NCBI GenBank assembly: GCA_023427865.1
Contig: JAEYZV010000674.1
Coordinates: forward strand, 1-5,028
Source: Acidobacteriota bacterium
Lineage (GTDB): Bacteria > Acidobacteriota > Vicinamibacteria > Vicinamibacterales > Vicinamibacteraceae
DNA length: 5,028 nt
Reading direction: 5' to 3'
The stretch's first letter is position 1. Every line of letters begins with the position of its first letter. The notes beneath the pieces are model-generated. The model did no database searches, was not told the DNA's origin, and saw nothing but the letters and a program-made list of their open reading frames with translations. The position numbers and the translations under genes are program-made. Below are positions 1-5,028 of the stretch, in pieces.

Positions 1-679
1 CGCCACGGCCGGCGAGGACCGCGTCGGCGACGCGCGAGGCGAACAGCCGGATGGCGCGCAGCGCGTCGTCGTTGCCCGGGATGGCGAAGTTCACCTGGTC
101 CGGGTCGCAGTTGGTATCGACGATGCCGATGACGGGGATCTTGAGCTTGCGTGCCTCGTCCACGGCGATCTGCTCGTGCTTGGTGTCGACGATGAACACC
201 GCATCGGGCAGGCGATCCATGTGACGGATGCCGTCGAGGTTCTTCTGGAGCTTGCGCTTCTCCTTCTCGAGGCGCGCGATCTCCTTCTTGGACAGCACGT
301 CGTAGCGGCCGTCGGTCTCCATCGCCTCGAGGTCGCGAAGGCGGGCCAGGCTGCGCTGGATGGTGGTGAAGTTGGTGAGCAGACCACCGAGCCACCGCTG
401 GTTCACGTAGAACATGCCGCAGCGCTGGGCTTCTTCGGCGATCGCGTCCTGCGCCTGGCGCTTCGTGCCGACGAAGAGCAGGGTCCGACCCTCGCTGGCC
501 ATCTGCATCACGAACTGCTCGGCGTCGCGGAACAGGCGCGCGGTCTTGCCGAGGTCGATGATGTAGATGCCATTGCGCTCGCCGAAGATGTACGGCTTCA
601 TCTTCGGGTTCCAGCGCTTGGTCTGGTGGCCGAAGTGCACACCAGCCTCGAGCAGGTCTTTGACAGCGATCGGGGTCAA
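1..679 (-). CDS. rpsB: 30S ribosomal protein S2 (3' end cut by the window edge)
   Basis: Ribosomal protein S2 sits on the small subunit near the head-platform junction and is needed to load S1. The reading frame translates to an S2 N-terminus (LLEAGVHFGHQT at residues 9-20, then RWNPKMKPYIFGERNG). Further on come FVGTKRQAQ (69-77), RWLGGLLTNF (95-104), a charged coiled-coil-like stretch around 120-150, and IGIVDTNCDPD near 184-194. I count 226 codons before the left edge. The family is usually about 240-300 residues, so only the C-terminal tail is missing. The start is a TTG at 679: GGAGG lies 4 bases upstream, and the next residues (TPIAVKDLLEAG) match the usual S2 beginning. No in-frame ATG fits better. 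It is the third gene of the rplM-rpsI-rpsB run, separated from rpsI by a 116-base structured spacer. In many bacteria tsf follows rpsB, but that would lie outside the window. Confidence 0.97.
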   Translation of the reverse strand, partial: MTPIAVKDLLEAGVHFGHQTKRWNPKMKPYIFGERNGIYIIDLGKTARLFRDAEQFVMQMASEGRTLLFVGTKRQAQDAIAEEAQRCGMFYVNQRWLGGLLTNFTTIQRSLARLRDLEAMETDGRYDVLSKKEIARLEKEKRKLQKNLDGIRHMDRLPDAVFIVDTKHEQIAVDEARKLKIPVIGIVDTNCDPDQVNFAIPGNDDALRAIRLFASRVADAVLAGRG

Positions 680-795
680 GCTTCCTCCAACACCTTCTCG
701 GACGCCTCTTGCGTCCCATGTCGTTACGTTCCGGGCGGATCGCCCGGACTCGTGTCCTGCGCCGGGAGCGGCTTGCGCCGTTCCCGGGTCCTGCA
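680..795 (-). promoter_or_regulatory. structured leader between rpsI and rpsB with three hairpins
   Basis: This 116-base spacer holds three inverted repeats in a row. Reading toward rpsB, the first is 787-762: 11-base arms with one imperfect pair, closing on a GCAA tetraloop in the minus-strand RNA. The second is 748-730, with perfect 8-base arms TCCGGGCG/CGCCCGGA and a 3-base loop. The third is 716-700, with perfect 6-base arms GGACGC/GCGTCC and a 5-base loop. The rpsB ribosome binding site GGAGG (688-684) follows about 12 bases after the last stem. No hairpin is followed by a T-run on the minus strand, so none looks like an intrinsic terminator, and I see no clear -35/-10 pair. Ribosomal protein leaders often bind the encoded protein for feedback control, and S2 autoregulation is known in other bacteria. 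That this element does so is inference. Confidence 0.5.
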
Positions 796-1188
796 CTAGC
801 GCTTGCTGAACTGGAAGCGCTTGCGGGCGCCTGCCAGGCCGTACTTCTTGCGTTCCTTGGCGCGCTGGTCACGCGTGAGCAGGCCGGCCTTCTTCAGGCG
901 GCCACGCAGTTCCGCGTTGTACAGGCACAGGGCGCGCGCGATCCCGAGGCGCAGCGCCCCGGCCATCCCGGAGATGCCGCCGCCAGCGGTCGTGGCCACC
1001 ACGTCGAACTTGTCGAGCGTTTCGGTCAGCACGAGCGGTGACCGGACCTGCAGGCGCAGCGACTCGGTGTTGACCGCGTCGGCGATGGGCTTCTGGTTGA
1101 TCGTGATCTGGCCGGTGCCAGGGCGCAGGAACACGCGAGCCGTCGAGGACTTGCGACGCCCGGTGCCGTAATACTGGATGACTGCCAC
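796..1188 (-). CDS. rpsI: 30S ribosomal protein S9
   Basis: S9 is a head protein of the small subunit whose C-terminal tail reaches the P-site tRNA. The product is 130 residues, the family's usual size. It shows the N-terminal YYGTGRRKSSTARVF block (residues 6-20), the glycine-rich signature GGGISGMAGALRLGIARAL (69-87), and the basic tail ending in FQFSKR; the terminal SKR is near-universal. Residue 75 in the signature is Met where Gln is common. The start is a GTG at 1188, two bases after the rplM stop, with GAGG about 10 bases upstream inside the end of rplM. A longer open frame extends upstream through the rplM gene but has no S9 similarity, so the GTG is preferred. The rplM-rpsI pairing is conserved across bacteria, and the tight spacing implies translational coupling. 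Confidence 0.97.
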   Translation of the reverse strand: MAVIQYYGTGRRKSSTARVFLRPGTGQITINQKPIADAVNTESLRLQVRSPLVLTETLDKFDVVATTAGGGISGMAGALRLGIARALCLYNAELRGRLKKAGLLTRDQRAKERKKYGLAGARKRFQFSKR

Positions 1189-1190
1189 GT

Positions 1191-1622
1191 TTACTGGACC
1201 TCGAGTGACTGGGGCTTCTGCGCCTGGTGCGGATGGTCGGCGCGCTCGTACACGTTCAGCTTCCGGTACATCTGGTCGCCCAGCTTCGTCTTCGGCAGCA
1301 TGCCCCGGATGGCTTCTTCCATCAGGCGCGCCGGACGACGCTTCCGGAGGTCCTTGGCGCGCTCCTCGCGCAGCCCGCCCTCGTAGCCACTGTGGTACCG
1401 ATAAAGCTTCTGCTCTTCCTTCTGACCGGTGAGCACGGCTTGCGCGGCGTTGACCACGACCACGTGATCGCCGCAATCGAGGAATGGCGTGTAGCTCGGC
1501 TTGTGCTTGCCCTGCAGGACCTTGGCGGCCAGGCTGGCCACCCGCCCGAGCGACTGGCCCGCCGCATCGATGACGTGCCAGCGTCGCTCGATGGCGTTGG
1601 CGCTCGGAATGAACGTGCTCAT
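1191..1622 (-). CDS. rplM: 50S ribosomal protein L13
   Basis: L13 is an early-assembling large-subunit protein. The 143-residue product matches the family length (142 in E. coli). It contains RRWHVIDAAGQSLGRVAS near the N-terminus, GKHKPSYTPFLDCGDHVVVVNA in the middle, and the C-terminal signature IRGMLPKTKLGDQMYRKLNVY followed by the HPHQAQKPQ segment. The ATG at 1622 is chosen because it starts the protein at the usual place (MSTFIPSANAIERRW). AAGGG lies 5 bases upstream and a stronger AAGGAG lies 13 bases upstream. An in-frame GTG at 1649 would add nine residues but would sit almost on the predicted transcription start and has no ribosome binding site. It is the first gene of the operon, directly behind the promoter at 1663-1692. 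Confidence 0.97.
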   Translation of the reverse strand: MSTFIPSANAIERRWHVIDAAGQSLGRVASLAAKVLQGKHKPSYTPFLDCGDHVVVVNAAQAVLTGQKEEQKLYRYHSGYEGGLREERAKDLRKRRPARLMEEAIRGMLPKTKLGDQMYRKLNVYERADHPHQAQKPQSLEVQ

Positions 1623-1662
1623 GATGACCCTTATGCTCCTTGCTGACACACAGCAAAAAAAG

Positions 1663-1692
1663 ATGGTACGCGTCTCGATCGAGCCGTGTCAA
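1663..1692 (-). promoter_or_regulatory. sigma-70-type promoter for rplM-rpsI-rpsB
   Basis: On the minus strand a perfect -35 box TTGACA (1692-1687) is followed after 18 bases by TACCAT (1668-1663), which matches four of six positions of the -10 consensus. Transcription would start near 1655, leaving an untranslated leader of about 33 bases before the rplM ATG. The spacer contains the 10-base perfect palindrome CTCGATCGAG (1674-1683), which could be an operator or chance. A T6 run lies just after the -10 box. Position, strand and a perfect -35 make this a good candidate; no experiment is implied. Confidence 0.75.
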
Positions 1693-1875
1693 CAACTTCC
1701 GTCAGGGCCACCGCCCCTGCCCCAAGGGGAATTCCCGCCGCTCGCTGCCCTTCGTTAGGGCGTCCGTCGCTTCTCCGACAGCGCCTGTCACAATTCTGCC
1801 AGCGCGCGCACGCACCTGGTTGGTCGGAATTGCCAGCGGCGCCCGGTTGCCGCCTCAATGCATTGCAATTCTGGC
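1693..1875. other. non-coding divergent region between the two operons
   Basis: No convincing gene is seen here; the open frames that cross it are composition-driven shadows without ribosome binding sites. The stretch is less GC-rich than the flanking genes. It contains small symmetric sequences: GGGAATTCCC (1727-1736), GACAG-CGC-CTGTC (1777-1789), an interrupted stem GGCG/GTCG with CGAC/CGCC (1759-1785), and CAATGCATTG (1856-1865). These lie 80-170 bases upstream of the expected pilM transcription start, apart from the last, which is nearer. That is the usual distance for activator sites of sigma-54 promoters. Which, if any, are bound by a regulator cannot be told from sequence. Confidence 0.6.
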
Positions 1876-1879
1876 TGGC
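1792..1879 (+). repeat. three related AATT-(CT)GCCAGCG motifs
   Basis: Three similar short words recur: AATTCTGCCAGCG (1792-1804), AATTGCCAGCG (1828-1838, lacking CT) and AATTCTGGCTGGC (1867-1879). The start-to-start distances are 36 and 39 bases. The last copy runs into the -24 element of the candidate sigma-54 promoter. The third copy is a looser match. The array could be a set of regulator sites or a coincidence of short words. Confidence 0.35.
1856..1870. promoter_or_regulatory. AT-rich overlapping palindromes upstream of the pil promoter
   Basis: CAATGCATTG (1856-1865) is a perfect 10-base palindrome overlapping the perfect 8-base palindrome ATTGCAAT (1862-1869). It is a rare AT-rich island in GC-rich DNA and ends 6 bases before the -24 element. 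It could be a regulator or bending-protein site, possibly a repressor given how close it is. The assignment is inference. Confidence 0.3.
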
Positions 1880-1891
1880 ATCGCCCTTGCC
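1876..1891 (+). promoter_or_regulatory. candidate sigma-54 (RpoN) promoter for pilMNOPQ
   Basis: TGGCATCGCCCTTGCC matches the -24/-12 pattern TGGCACG-N4-TTGCW, with the invariant GG (1877-1878) and GC (1889-1890) exactly ten bases apart. It deviates at the sixth base (T for C), the seventh (C for G) and the last (C for A/T). Transcription would begin near 1901, giving a leader of about 70 bases before the pilM GTG. Sigma-54 with the activator PilR controls pilin genes in several bacteria, so a pil link is reasonable. Control of pilM operons by sigma-54 is less general. I see no equally good sigma-70 pair on this strand. Confidence 0.5.
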
Positions 1892-1958
1892 TAAGGCTGA
1901 GGCGCTTACGAACTTGGCGTTCCAGGCATGTCGCCCGGCCGCCAGTTCGTTCCGCACC

Positions 1959-1968
1959 GAGGTGAGGT
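1959..1968 (+). promoter_or_regulatory. doubled Shine-Dalgarno that sets the pilM start
   Basis: GAGGT occurs twice in tandem (1959-1963 and 1964-1968), 9 and 4 bases before the GTG at 1973. This supports the GTG over the upstream ATG at 1928, which has no comparable site. Confidence 0.65.
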
Positions 1969-1972
1969 GGGC

Positions 1973-3034
1973 GTGCTCTTCCGCAAGCAGAAACCCGTTG
2001 TCGGACTCGACATCGGCTCGAGCGCCGTCAAGGCCGTCGAGCTGAAGGCCACGGGCAAGGCCTGGAAAGTCAACGCGTTCGGGATCGAGCCCCTGCCGCC
2101 CGACGCCATCGTCGATGGCGCCATCATCGACGGCACCGCCGTCGCCGATGCGATCCGTCGCCTGTTCGAGCGCCTGGGGATCAAGAACAAGGACGTCGCC
2201 GCCTCCCTCTCCGGCAATGCCGTCATCGTGAAGAAGATCACGCTGCCGGCGATGACCGACGCCGAACTGGCGACGTCGATCACCTGGGAAGCCGAGCAGT
2301 ACATCCCCTTCGACATCCAGGACGTGAACCTGGACTACCAGGTCCTGAGCCGCCCGCCGAAGGGCACCACGGCCGGCACGATGGACGTGCTGCTCGTCGC
2401 TGCGAAAAAGGAAACCATCGCCGATTACACCGGCGTGATTGCCCAGGCCGGCCGCGTCCCCGCCATCGTCGACGTCGACGCGTTCGCGCTGCAGAACGCC
2501 TACGAGGTCAACTACGGCACCCGCGACGCGATCGTCGCCCTCCTCAACATTGGCGCCAGCGCCATCAACATCAACATCGTGCGCGGCGAGCAGTCGCTCT
2601 TCACGCGCGACGTGCCCATCGGCGGCAACGCCTACACCGAGGCCCTGCAGAAGGACTTCCAGATCTCTCAGGAGAGCGCCGACCTGCTCAAACGCGGGTA
2701 TCCCGCCGACGGCGTGGACCCGACGCAAACCGGACCGAGCCTGCAGATGGTCACCGAAGCCATGCTGCTCGAGGTCCAGAAGACCCTCGACTTCTTCCGC
2801 GGCACGACCGGCGCCGACCACATCGACCTGCTGCTGGTGACCGGCGGTGGCGCGCAGGTGACCGGGCTCGTCGAGGCATTGCACGAGCGTCTCGGCATTC
2901 CGGTCGAAGTCCTCGACCCGTTCAAGACCGTCGGCTTCGATGCCGCCAGGTTCGGCGTGCCGGTGGTGGCGGAAGCGGCTGCGGCCGCCACCGTCGCCGT
3001 GGGCCTCGCCCTTCGCAGGATGGGGGACCGATGA
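1973..3034 (+). CDS. pilM: type IV pilus assembly protein PilM (actin-like ATPase)
   Basis: PilM is a cytoplasmic actin/FtsA-like protein that binds the N-terminal tail of PilN and links the pilus motor to the inner-membrane alignment complex. From the GTG at 1973 the product is 353 residues, matching the family (about 350). It begins MLFRKQKPVVGLDIGSSAVK. GLDIGSSAVKAVELK (11-25) is the first phosphate-binding loop, LLNIGAS (190-196) the second, and VTGGGAQVTG (289-298) the adenosine-binding motif. Other typical blocks are the SLSGNAVIVKKI and WEAEQYIPFDI segments. An in-frame ATG at 1928 would add 15 residues with no PilM similarity and no good ribosome binding site. The gene is first in the operon and its TGA overlaps the pilN ATG as ATGA, implying coupled translation. 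All nucleotide-binding motifs look intact. Confidence 0.97.
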   Translation: MLFRKQKPVVGLDIGSSAVKAVELKATGKAWKVNAFGIEPLPPDAIVDGAIIDGTAVADAIRRLFERLGIKNKDVAASLSGNAVIVKKITLPAMTDAELATSITWEAEQYIPFDIQDVNLDYQVLSRPPKGTTAGTMDVLLVAAKKETIADYTGVIAQAGRVPAIVDVDAFALQNAYEVNYGTRDAIVALLNIGASAININIVRGEQSLFTRDVPIGGNAYTEALQKDFQISQESADLLKRGYPADGVDPTQTGPSLQMVTEAMLLEVQKTLDFFRGTTGADHIDLLLVTGGGAQVTGLVEALHERLGIPVEVLDPFKTVGFDAARFGVPVVAEAAAAATVAVGLALRRMGDR

Positions 3035-3657
3035 TCCGCGTCAACCTGCTCGCCGCCGACCAGACGCGTGCGAAGGCGCCGGCGTTCTCCGGCCTCAGCG
3101 TCAACAAGGTCCACATCCTCGGGGCCATCGCGGTTGCGGCCTCGGTCGCCGTGGCCGGGTATCGCCACCTCGACCTGCAGGCACAGCAGTTCCACGCCGA
3201 CCACCAGCTGCAGCAGGCCAAGGCCGAAGAGCAGCGGCTGAAGGCGGTCACCGAGGAACTCGCGCGCTTCGAATCGCAGACGGCGCTGTTGCAGCAGCGC
3301 GTCGCGCTCATCGAGCAACTCCGCAAGGGGCAGCGCTCGCCCGTCACGCTGCTCGATCAGGTGAGCAAGGGCCTGCCCGATCGGCTCTGGCTCACCGAGA
3401 TGAAGCAGGCCGGCGCCGACGTCACGCTCGAAGGGCGGACGACGACGCTGACCGCGCTCTCGGACCTGATCGGCAATCTCGAGTCGTCGGGCGCGTTCCG
3501 CACGCCGGTCGAGATCGTGAACAGCGAGGTGGAGGAGAGCAAGGAGGGCGACATCGTGAAGTTCCTCGTCAAGGCGAACTTCCCGCTGGGCGCCATCGAC
3601 ACACCCGCCGCCGCCCCGACGGCGCGTCCCGCCGCCGCGAGGCCGGCACGTCGCTGA
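3031..3657 (+). CDS. pilN: type IV pilus inner-membrane alignment protein PilN
   Basis: PilN is a bitopic inner-membrane protein whose short cytoplasmic N-terminus docks into PilM and whose periplasmic part pairs with PilO. The 208-residue product starts MIRVNLL; the I-x-V-N-L-L motif (residues 2-7) is the known PilM-binding signature. One membrane segment follows at about 27-44 (VHILGAIAVAASVAVAGY), then a Gln/Glu-rich coiled coil at about 45-100, then the globular alpha/beta domain (about 103-187), including LPDRLWLTEMKQ and LEGRTTTLTALSDLIGNLESSGAF. The last 20 residues are an Ala/Pro/Arg-rich tail that is probably disordered. The ATG overlaps the pilM stop (ATGA). The length is near the family's usual 180-210. 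Confidence 0.95.
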   Translation: MIRVNLLAADQTRAKAPAFSGLSVNKVHILGAIAVAASVAVAGYRHLDLQAQQFHADHQLQQAKAEEQRLKAVTEELARFESQTALLQQRVALIEQLRKGQRSPVTLLDQVSKGLPDRLWLTEMKQAGADVTLEGRTTTLTALSDLIGNLESSGAFRTPVEIVNSEVEESKEGDIVKFLVKANFPLGAIDTPAAAPTARPAAARPARR

Positions 3658-3668
3658 GGAGCATGGCC

Positions 3669-4322
3669 ATGGATCTCGGACTCAACAAGTTGCCCTGGTG
3701 GGGCCAGCTCGCCCTGTACCTCGTGCTCGGCGGCGGCCTCATCGCCACGCATCACTACATGTACGCGGTCGACCTGCAGGCCGCCGTCGACCGCACCCAC
3801 GGCGAGCGGCGGAAGATCGAGACCGGCATCGCCCGCGCCCGCGTCGAGGAGCGTCGGCTGCCGGAGTTCCGCGCCCGCGTGTCCGAGCTCAACGCGCGAC
3901 TGGCGGCGCTCAAGAACGTCCTGCCGGAACAGAAGGACGTCGGTGACCTGCTCCGGCGCATCCAGACCCTCGCGACGCAGTCGAGCCTCACCATCCGCGG
4001 CTTCAAGCCGCAGGCGGTGGCGACGCGTGAACAGCATGCCGAGTGGCCGATCTCCCTCGAGCTCGAAGGGACCTACCACGACCTCGGCGGCTTCTTCGAC
4101 AAGGTGAGCCGCATGCCGCGGATCATCAACATCTCCGGCATCCAGATCAGTTCCCACAAGGGGGATCGCAGCGCAGGGGCGTCGGCGACCGTCGACGCCA
4201 AGTGCACGGTCACCACCTTCGTGCTTTCCGAACCGCCGGCCGAGCCGCCGGCAGGCGCAGGCGGGGCCGGGGCACGACGTCCCGGAGCTGCCGGCGCCCG
4301 TCCTCCCGTCGCCACTCGCTGA
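3669..4322 (+). CDS. pilO: type IV pilus inner-membrane alignment protein PilO
   Basis: PilO forms a dimer with PilN in the inner membrane and connects through PilP to the secretin. From the ATG at 3669 the product is 217 residues: a short cytoplasmic start (MDLGLNKLPWW), one membrane helix at about 13-33, and a charged coiled coil at about 34-85 (ERRLPEFRARVSELNARLAAL). Then come the family's LPEQKDVGDLLRRIQTLA segment (85-102) and a ferredoxin-like domain with LELEGTYHDLGGFFDKVSRMPRI (130-152) and NISGIQI (154-160). A Pro/Ala/Gly tail (189-217) looks disordered. An in-frame ATG at 3663 would add two residues (MA), but GAGGAG (3656-3661) is 7 bases from 3669 and only 1 base from 3663, so 3669 is preferred. 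Only 11 bases separate it from the pilN stop. The open frame upstream of 3663 is only a shadow through pilN. Confidence 0.94.
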   Translation: MDLGLNKLPWWGQLALYLVLGGGLIATHHYMYAVDLQAAVDRTHGERRKIETGIARARVEERRLPEFRARVSELNARLAALKNVLPEQKDVGDLLRRIQTLATQSSLTIRGFKPQAVATREQHAEWPISLELEGTYHDLGGFFDKVSRMPRIINISGIQISSHKGDRSAGASATVDAKCTVTTFVLSEPPAEPPAGAGGAGARRPGAAGARPPVATR

Positions 4323-4331
4323 GGTCCCGCC

Positions 4332-4841
4332 ATGATTCGACCCACCAGCGTCGTGTTCCTGCTCGCCGCGGCGATCGCCGTCGCCGATGGCGCCAGCGCT
4401 GCCAACACGGCAGCCACATCGGTGGCCTCGGGCACACCGGCCGCACGCCCTGCCGCCTCGAAGGCCGAACCGGACTCGTCCAGGCCGGAGGAGCGCGCCG
4501 CCTACGACCCGAGCGGCCGTCGCGATCCGTTCGTGAGTCTCCTCGCACGCGGCGAGACGCGGTTGCCCGAGGGCGGGCGCCCCGTCGGCGTCAAGGGACT
4601 CCTGATCGGCGACCTGAGCGTCCGCGGCGTACTGCGCAGCCACGGCAAGCTGCTGGCCATCGTCCAGACGCCCGACAACAAGACCTACTCCGTGCACCCC
4701 GGCGACGCGCTGTTCGACGGCACCGTCAAGGTCGTCGCCAACGACGCCGTGATCTTCCTGCAGCGGGTCGACGACCCGTTGTCTCCCGTCAAGCAGCGGG
4801 AGATTCGCAAGACCCTGAGAACTTCCGAGGAGACCCGATGA
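4332..4841 (+). CDS. pilP: type IV pilus periplasmic connector PilP
   Basis: PilP links the PilN/PilO complex to the PilQ secretin across the periplasm. The 169-residue product has an N-terminal signal-like segment (VVFLLAAAIAVADG, 7-20) with a likely signal-peptidase I site after ASA (21-23). Next is a low-complexity Ala/Pro/Ser linker (24-56), which in the family carries the PilN/PilO-binding part. The conserved motif YDPSGRRDPF (58-67) follows, then a compact beta domain (about 87-145; VKGLLIGDLSVRGVLR, YSVHPGDALFDG, VKVVANDAVIFLQ). PilP of model proteobacteria is a lipoprotein, but this protein has no cysteine at all, so it cannot be lipidated. It may be held only by its partners or keep an uncleaved anchor. 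GAGGT at 4321-4325 overlaps the pilO stop and is 6 bases from the ATG. The stop overlaps the next gene's ATG (ATGA). Confidence 0.92.
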   Translation: MIRPTSVVFLLAAAIAVADGASAANTAATSVASGTPAARPAASKAEPDSSRPEERAAYDPSGRRDPFVSLLARGETRLPEGGRPVGVKGLLIGDLSVRGVLRSHGKLLAIVQTPDNKTYSVHPGDALFDGTVKVVANDAVIFLQRVDDPLSPVKQREIRKTLRTSEETR

Positions 4842-5028
4842 TGCGCCCGCGCACGCCGATCCTCGCGATTCTCACGGCGGTCCTTGCCGTCGGCGTGCCC
4901 GCGTGGCCGCTGGCGTCCGGACTGGCACGTGAAGCGCGTGAGATCCCGCAGCAGGTCCAGGATGGACAGCGCCTGGTCATCGACACGCCCGCCCGCGTGT
5001 CCACACCGTTCACTGGCCGGCCGCAGGC
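4838..5028 (+). CDS. pilQ: probable type IV pilus secretin PilQ, N-terminal fragment
   Basis: Only the first 63 codons are in the window and the frame is open to the right edge. The start MMRPRTP is followed by a hydrophobic stretch (ILAILTAVLAVGVPAWPLA, 8-26), a convincing export signal with possible cleavage near GLA (28-30). Then comes a short mature region with RLVIDTP (45-51) and PFTGRP (57-62). There is no secretin domain in view, so the PilQ call rests on the signal peptide and the very conserved pilM-N-O-P-Q order. PilQ would form the outer-membrane ring through which the pilus emerges. The ATG at 4838 overlaps the pilP stop; a second ATG at 4841 is equally possible. GAGGAG at 4827-4832 is 5 or 8 bases upstream of these. 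I cannot exclude another exported pilus protein. Confidence 0.7.
   Translation, partial: MMRPRTPILAILTAVLAVGVPAWPLASGLAREAREIPQQVQDGQRLVIDTPARVSTPFTGRPQ

Noticed and set aside
730..787. Hairpins after rpsI as an intrinsic terminator
   Set aside because: No T-run follows the stems on the minus strand, so premature termination by this mechanism is not supported.
176..799. 207-residue plus-strand open frame opposite rpsB
   Set aside because: It is antisense to rpsB, whose S2 motifs are clear, and shows no plausible ribosome binding site or family resemblance.
1674..1683. CTCGATCGAG palindrome between -35 and -10 of the rplM promoter as an operator
   Set aside because: A single 10-base palindrome with common GC-rich words is too weak to call a site without conservation data.
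1777..1789. GACAG-CGC-CTGTC as a PilR-type activator site
   Set aside because: The TGTC core is short and common; one symmetric occurrence is not enough to name the regulator.
1928..1972. ATG at 1928 as the pilM start
   Set aside because: The 15 extra residues do not resemble PilM, there is no good ribosome binding site, and the GTG at 1973 has a doubled GAGGT and gives the typical MLFRK start.
1631..2884. 417-residue open frame on the minus strand opposite pilM
   Set aside because: It lies antisense to an unmistakable pilM, has the His/Val/Asp/Gly-rich composition typical of antisense frames in GC-rich genes, and shows no domain.
2940..3662. Long N-terminal extension of the pilO frame through pilN
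   Set aside because: The upstream part is Arg/Pro/Ala-rich, out of frame with the well-supported pilM and pilN, and PilO similarity begins only at 3669.
3357..4697. 446-residue minus-strand open frame opposite pilN-pilP
   Set aside because: It is antisense to three recognised pil genes and has low-complexity Gly/Ala/Arg composition; treated as a shadow.

Overview
The window is GC-rich by eye and bacterial. It holds two divergent operons back to back: a ribosomal-protein operon on the minus strand (about 1-1692) and a type IV pilus assembly operon on the plus strand (about 1876 to the right edge). The proteins and gene order are ordinary core bacterial ones. GC-rich DNA, a pilMNOPQ cluster, a PilP without a lipobox and an L13-S9-S2 gene run would fit an Acidobacteriota-like or deltaproteobacterial-type Gram-negative. 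This placement is inference and cannot be fixed from the window alone.

Minus strand, in transcription order: a near-consensus housekeeping promoter (1663-1692), rplM (L13, 1622-1191), rpsI (S9, 1188-796, GTG start, 2 bases after rplM), a 116-base spacer folding into three GC-rich hairpins, then rpsB (S2, from a TTG at 679, running off the left edge). The hairpin spacer is the most plausible place for control specific to rpsB.

The divergent region between the rplM and pilM starts (1623-1972) has no convincing gene. It carries the rplM promoter, a candidate sigma-54 promoter with correct GG-N10-GC spacing pointing at pilM, an AT-rich overlapping palindrome just upstream of it, and three related AATT-GCCAGCG-like motifs 36-39 bases apart.

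Plus strand: pilM (GTG start at 1973), pilN, pilO, pilP and the first 63 codons of a gene that by position and signal peptide is probably pilQ. Genes overlap by ATGA (pilM/pilN, pilP/pilQ) or are separated by about 10 bases, so they are almost certainly one transcript. PilM is the cytoplasmic actin-like ring protein, PilN and PilO form the inner-membrane alignment complex, PilP links it across the periplasm, and PilQ is the outer-membrane secretin. I see no mobile element, CRISPR, tRNA or unknown system. The notable points are regulatory (sigma-54 candidate, rpsB leader) and small protein oddities (PilP without a lipobox, a short N-terminal region in the putative PilQ).
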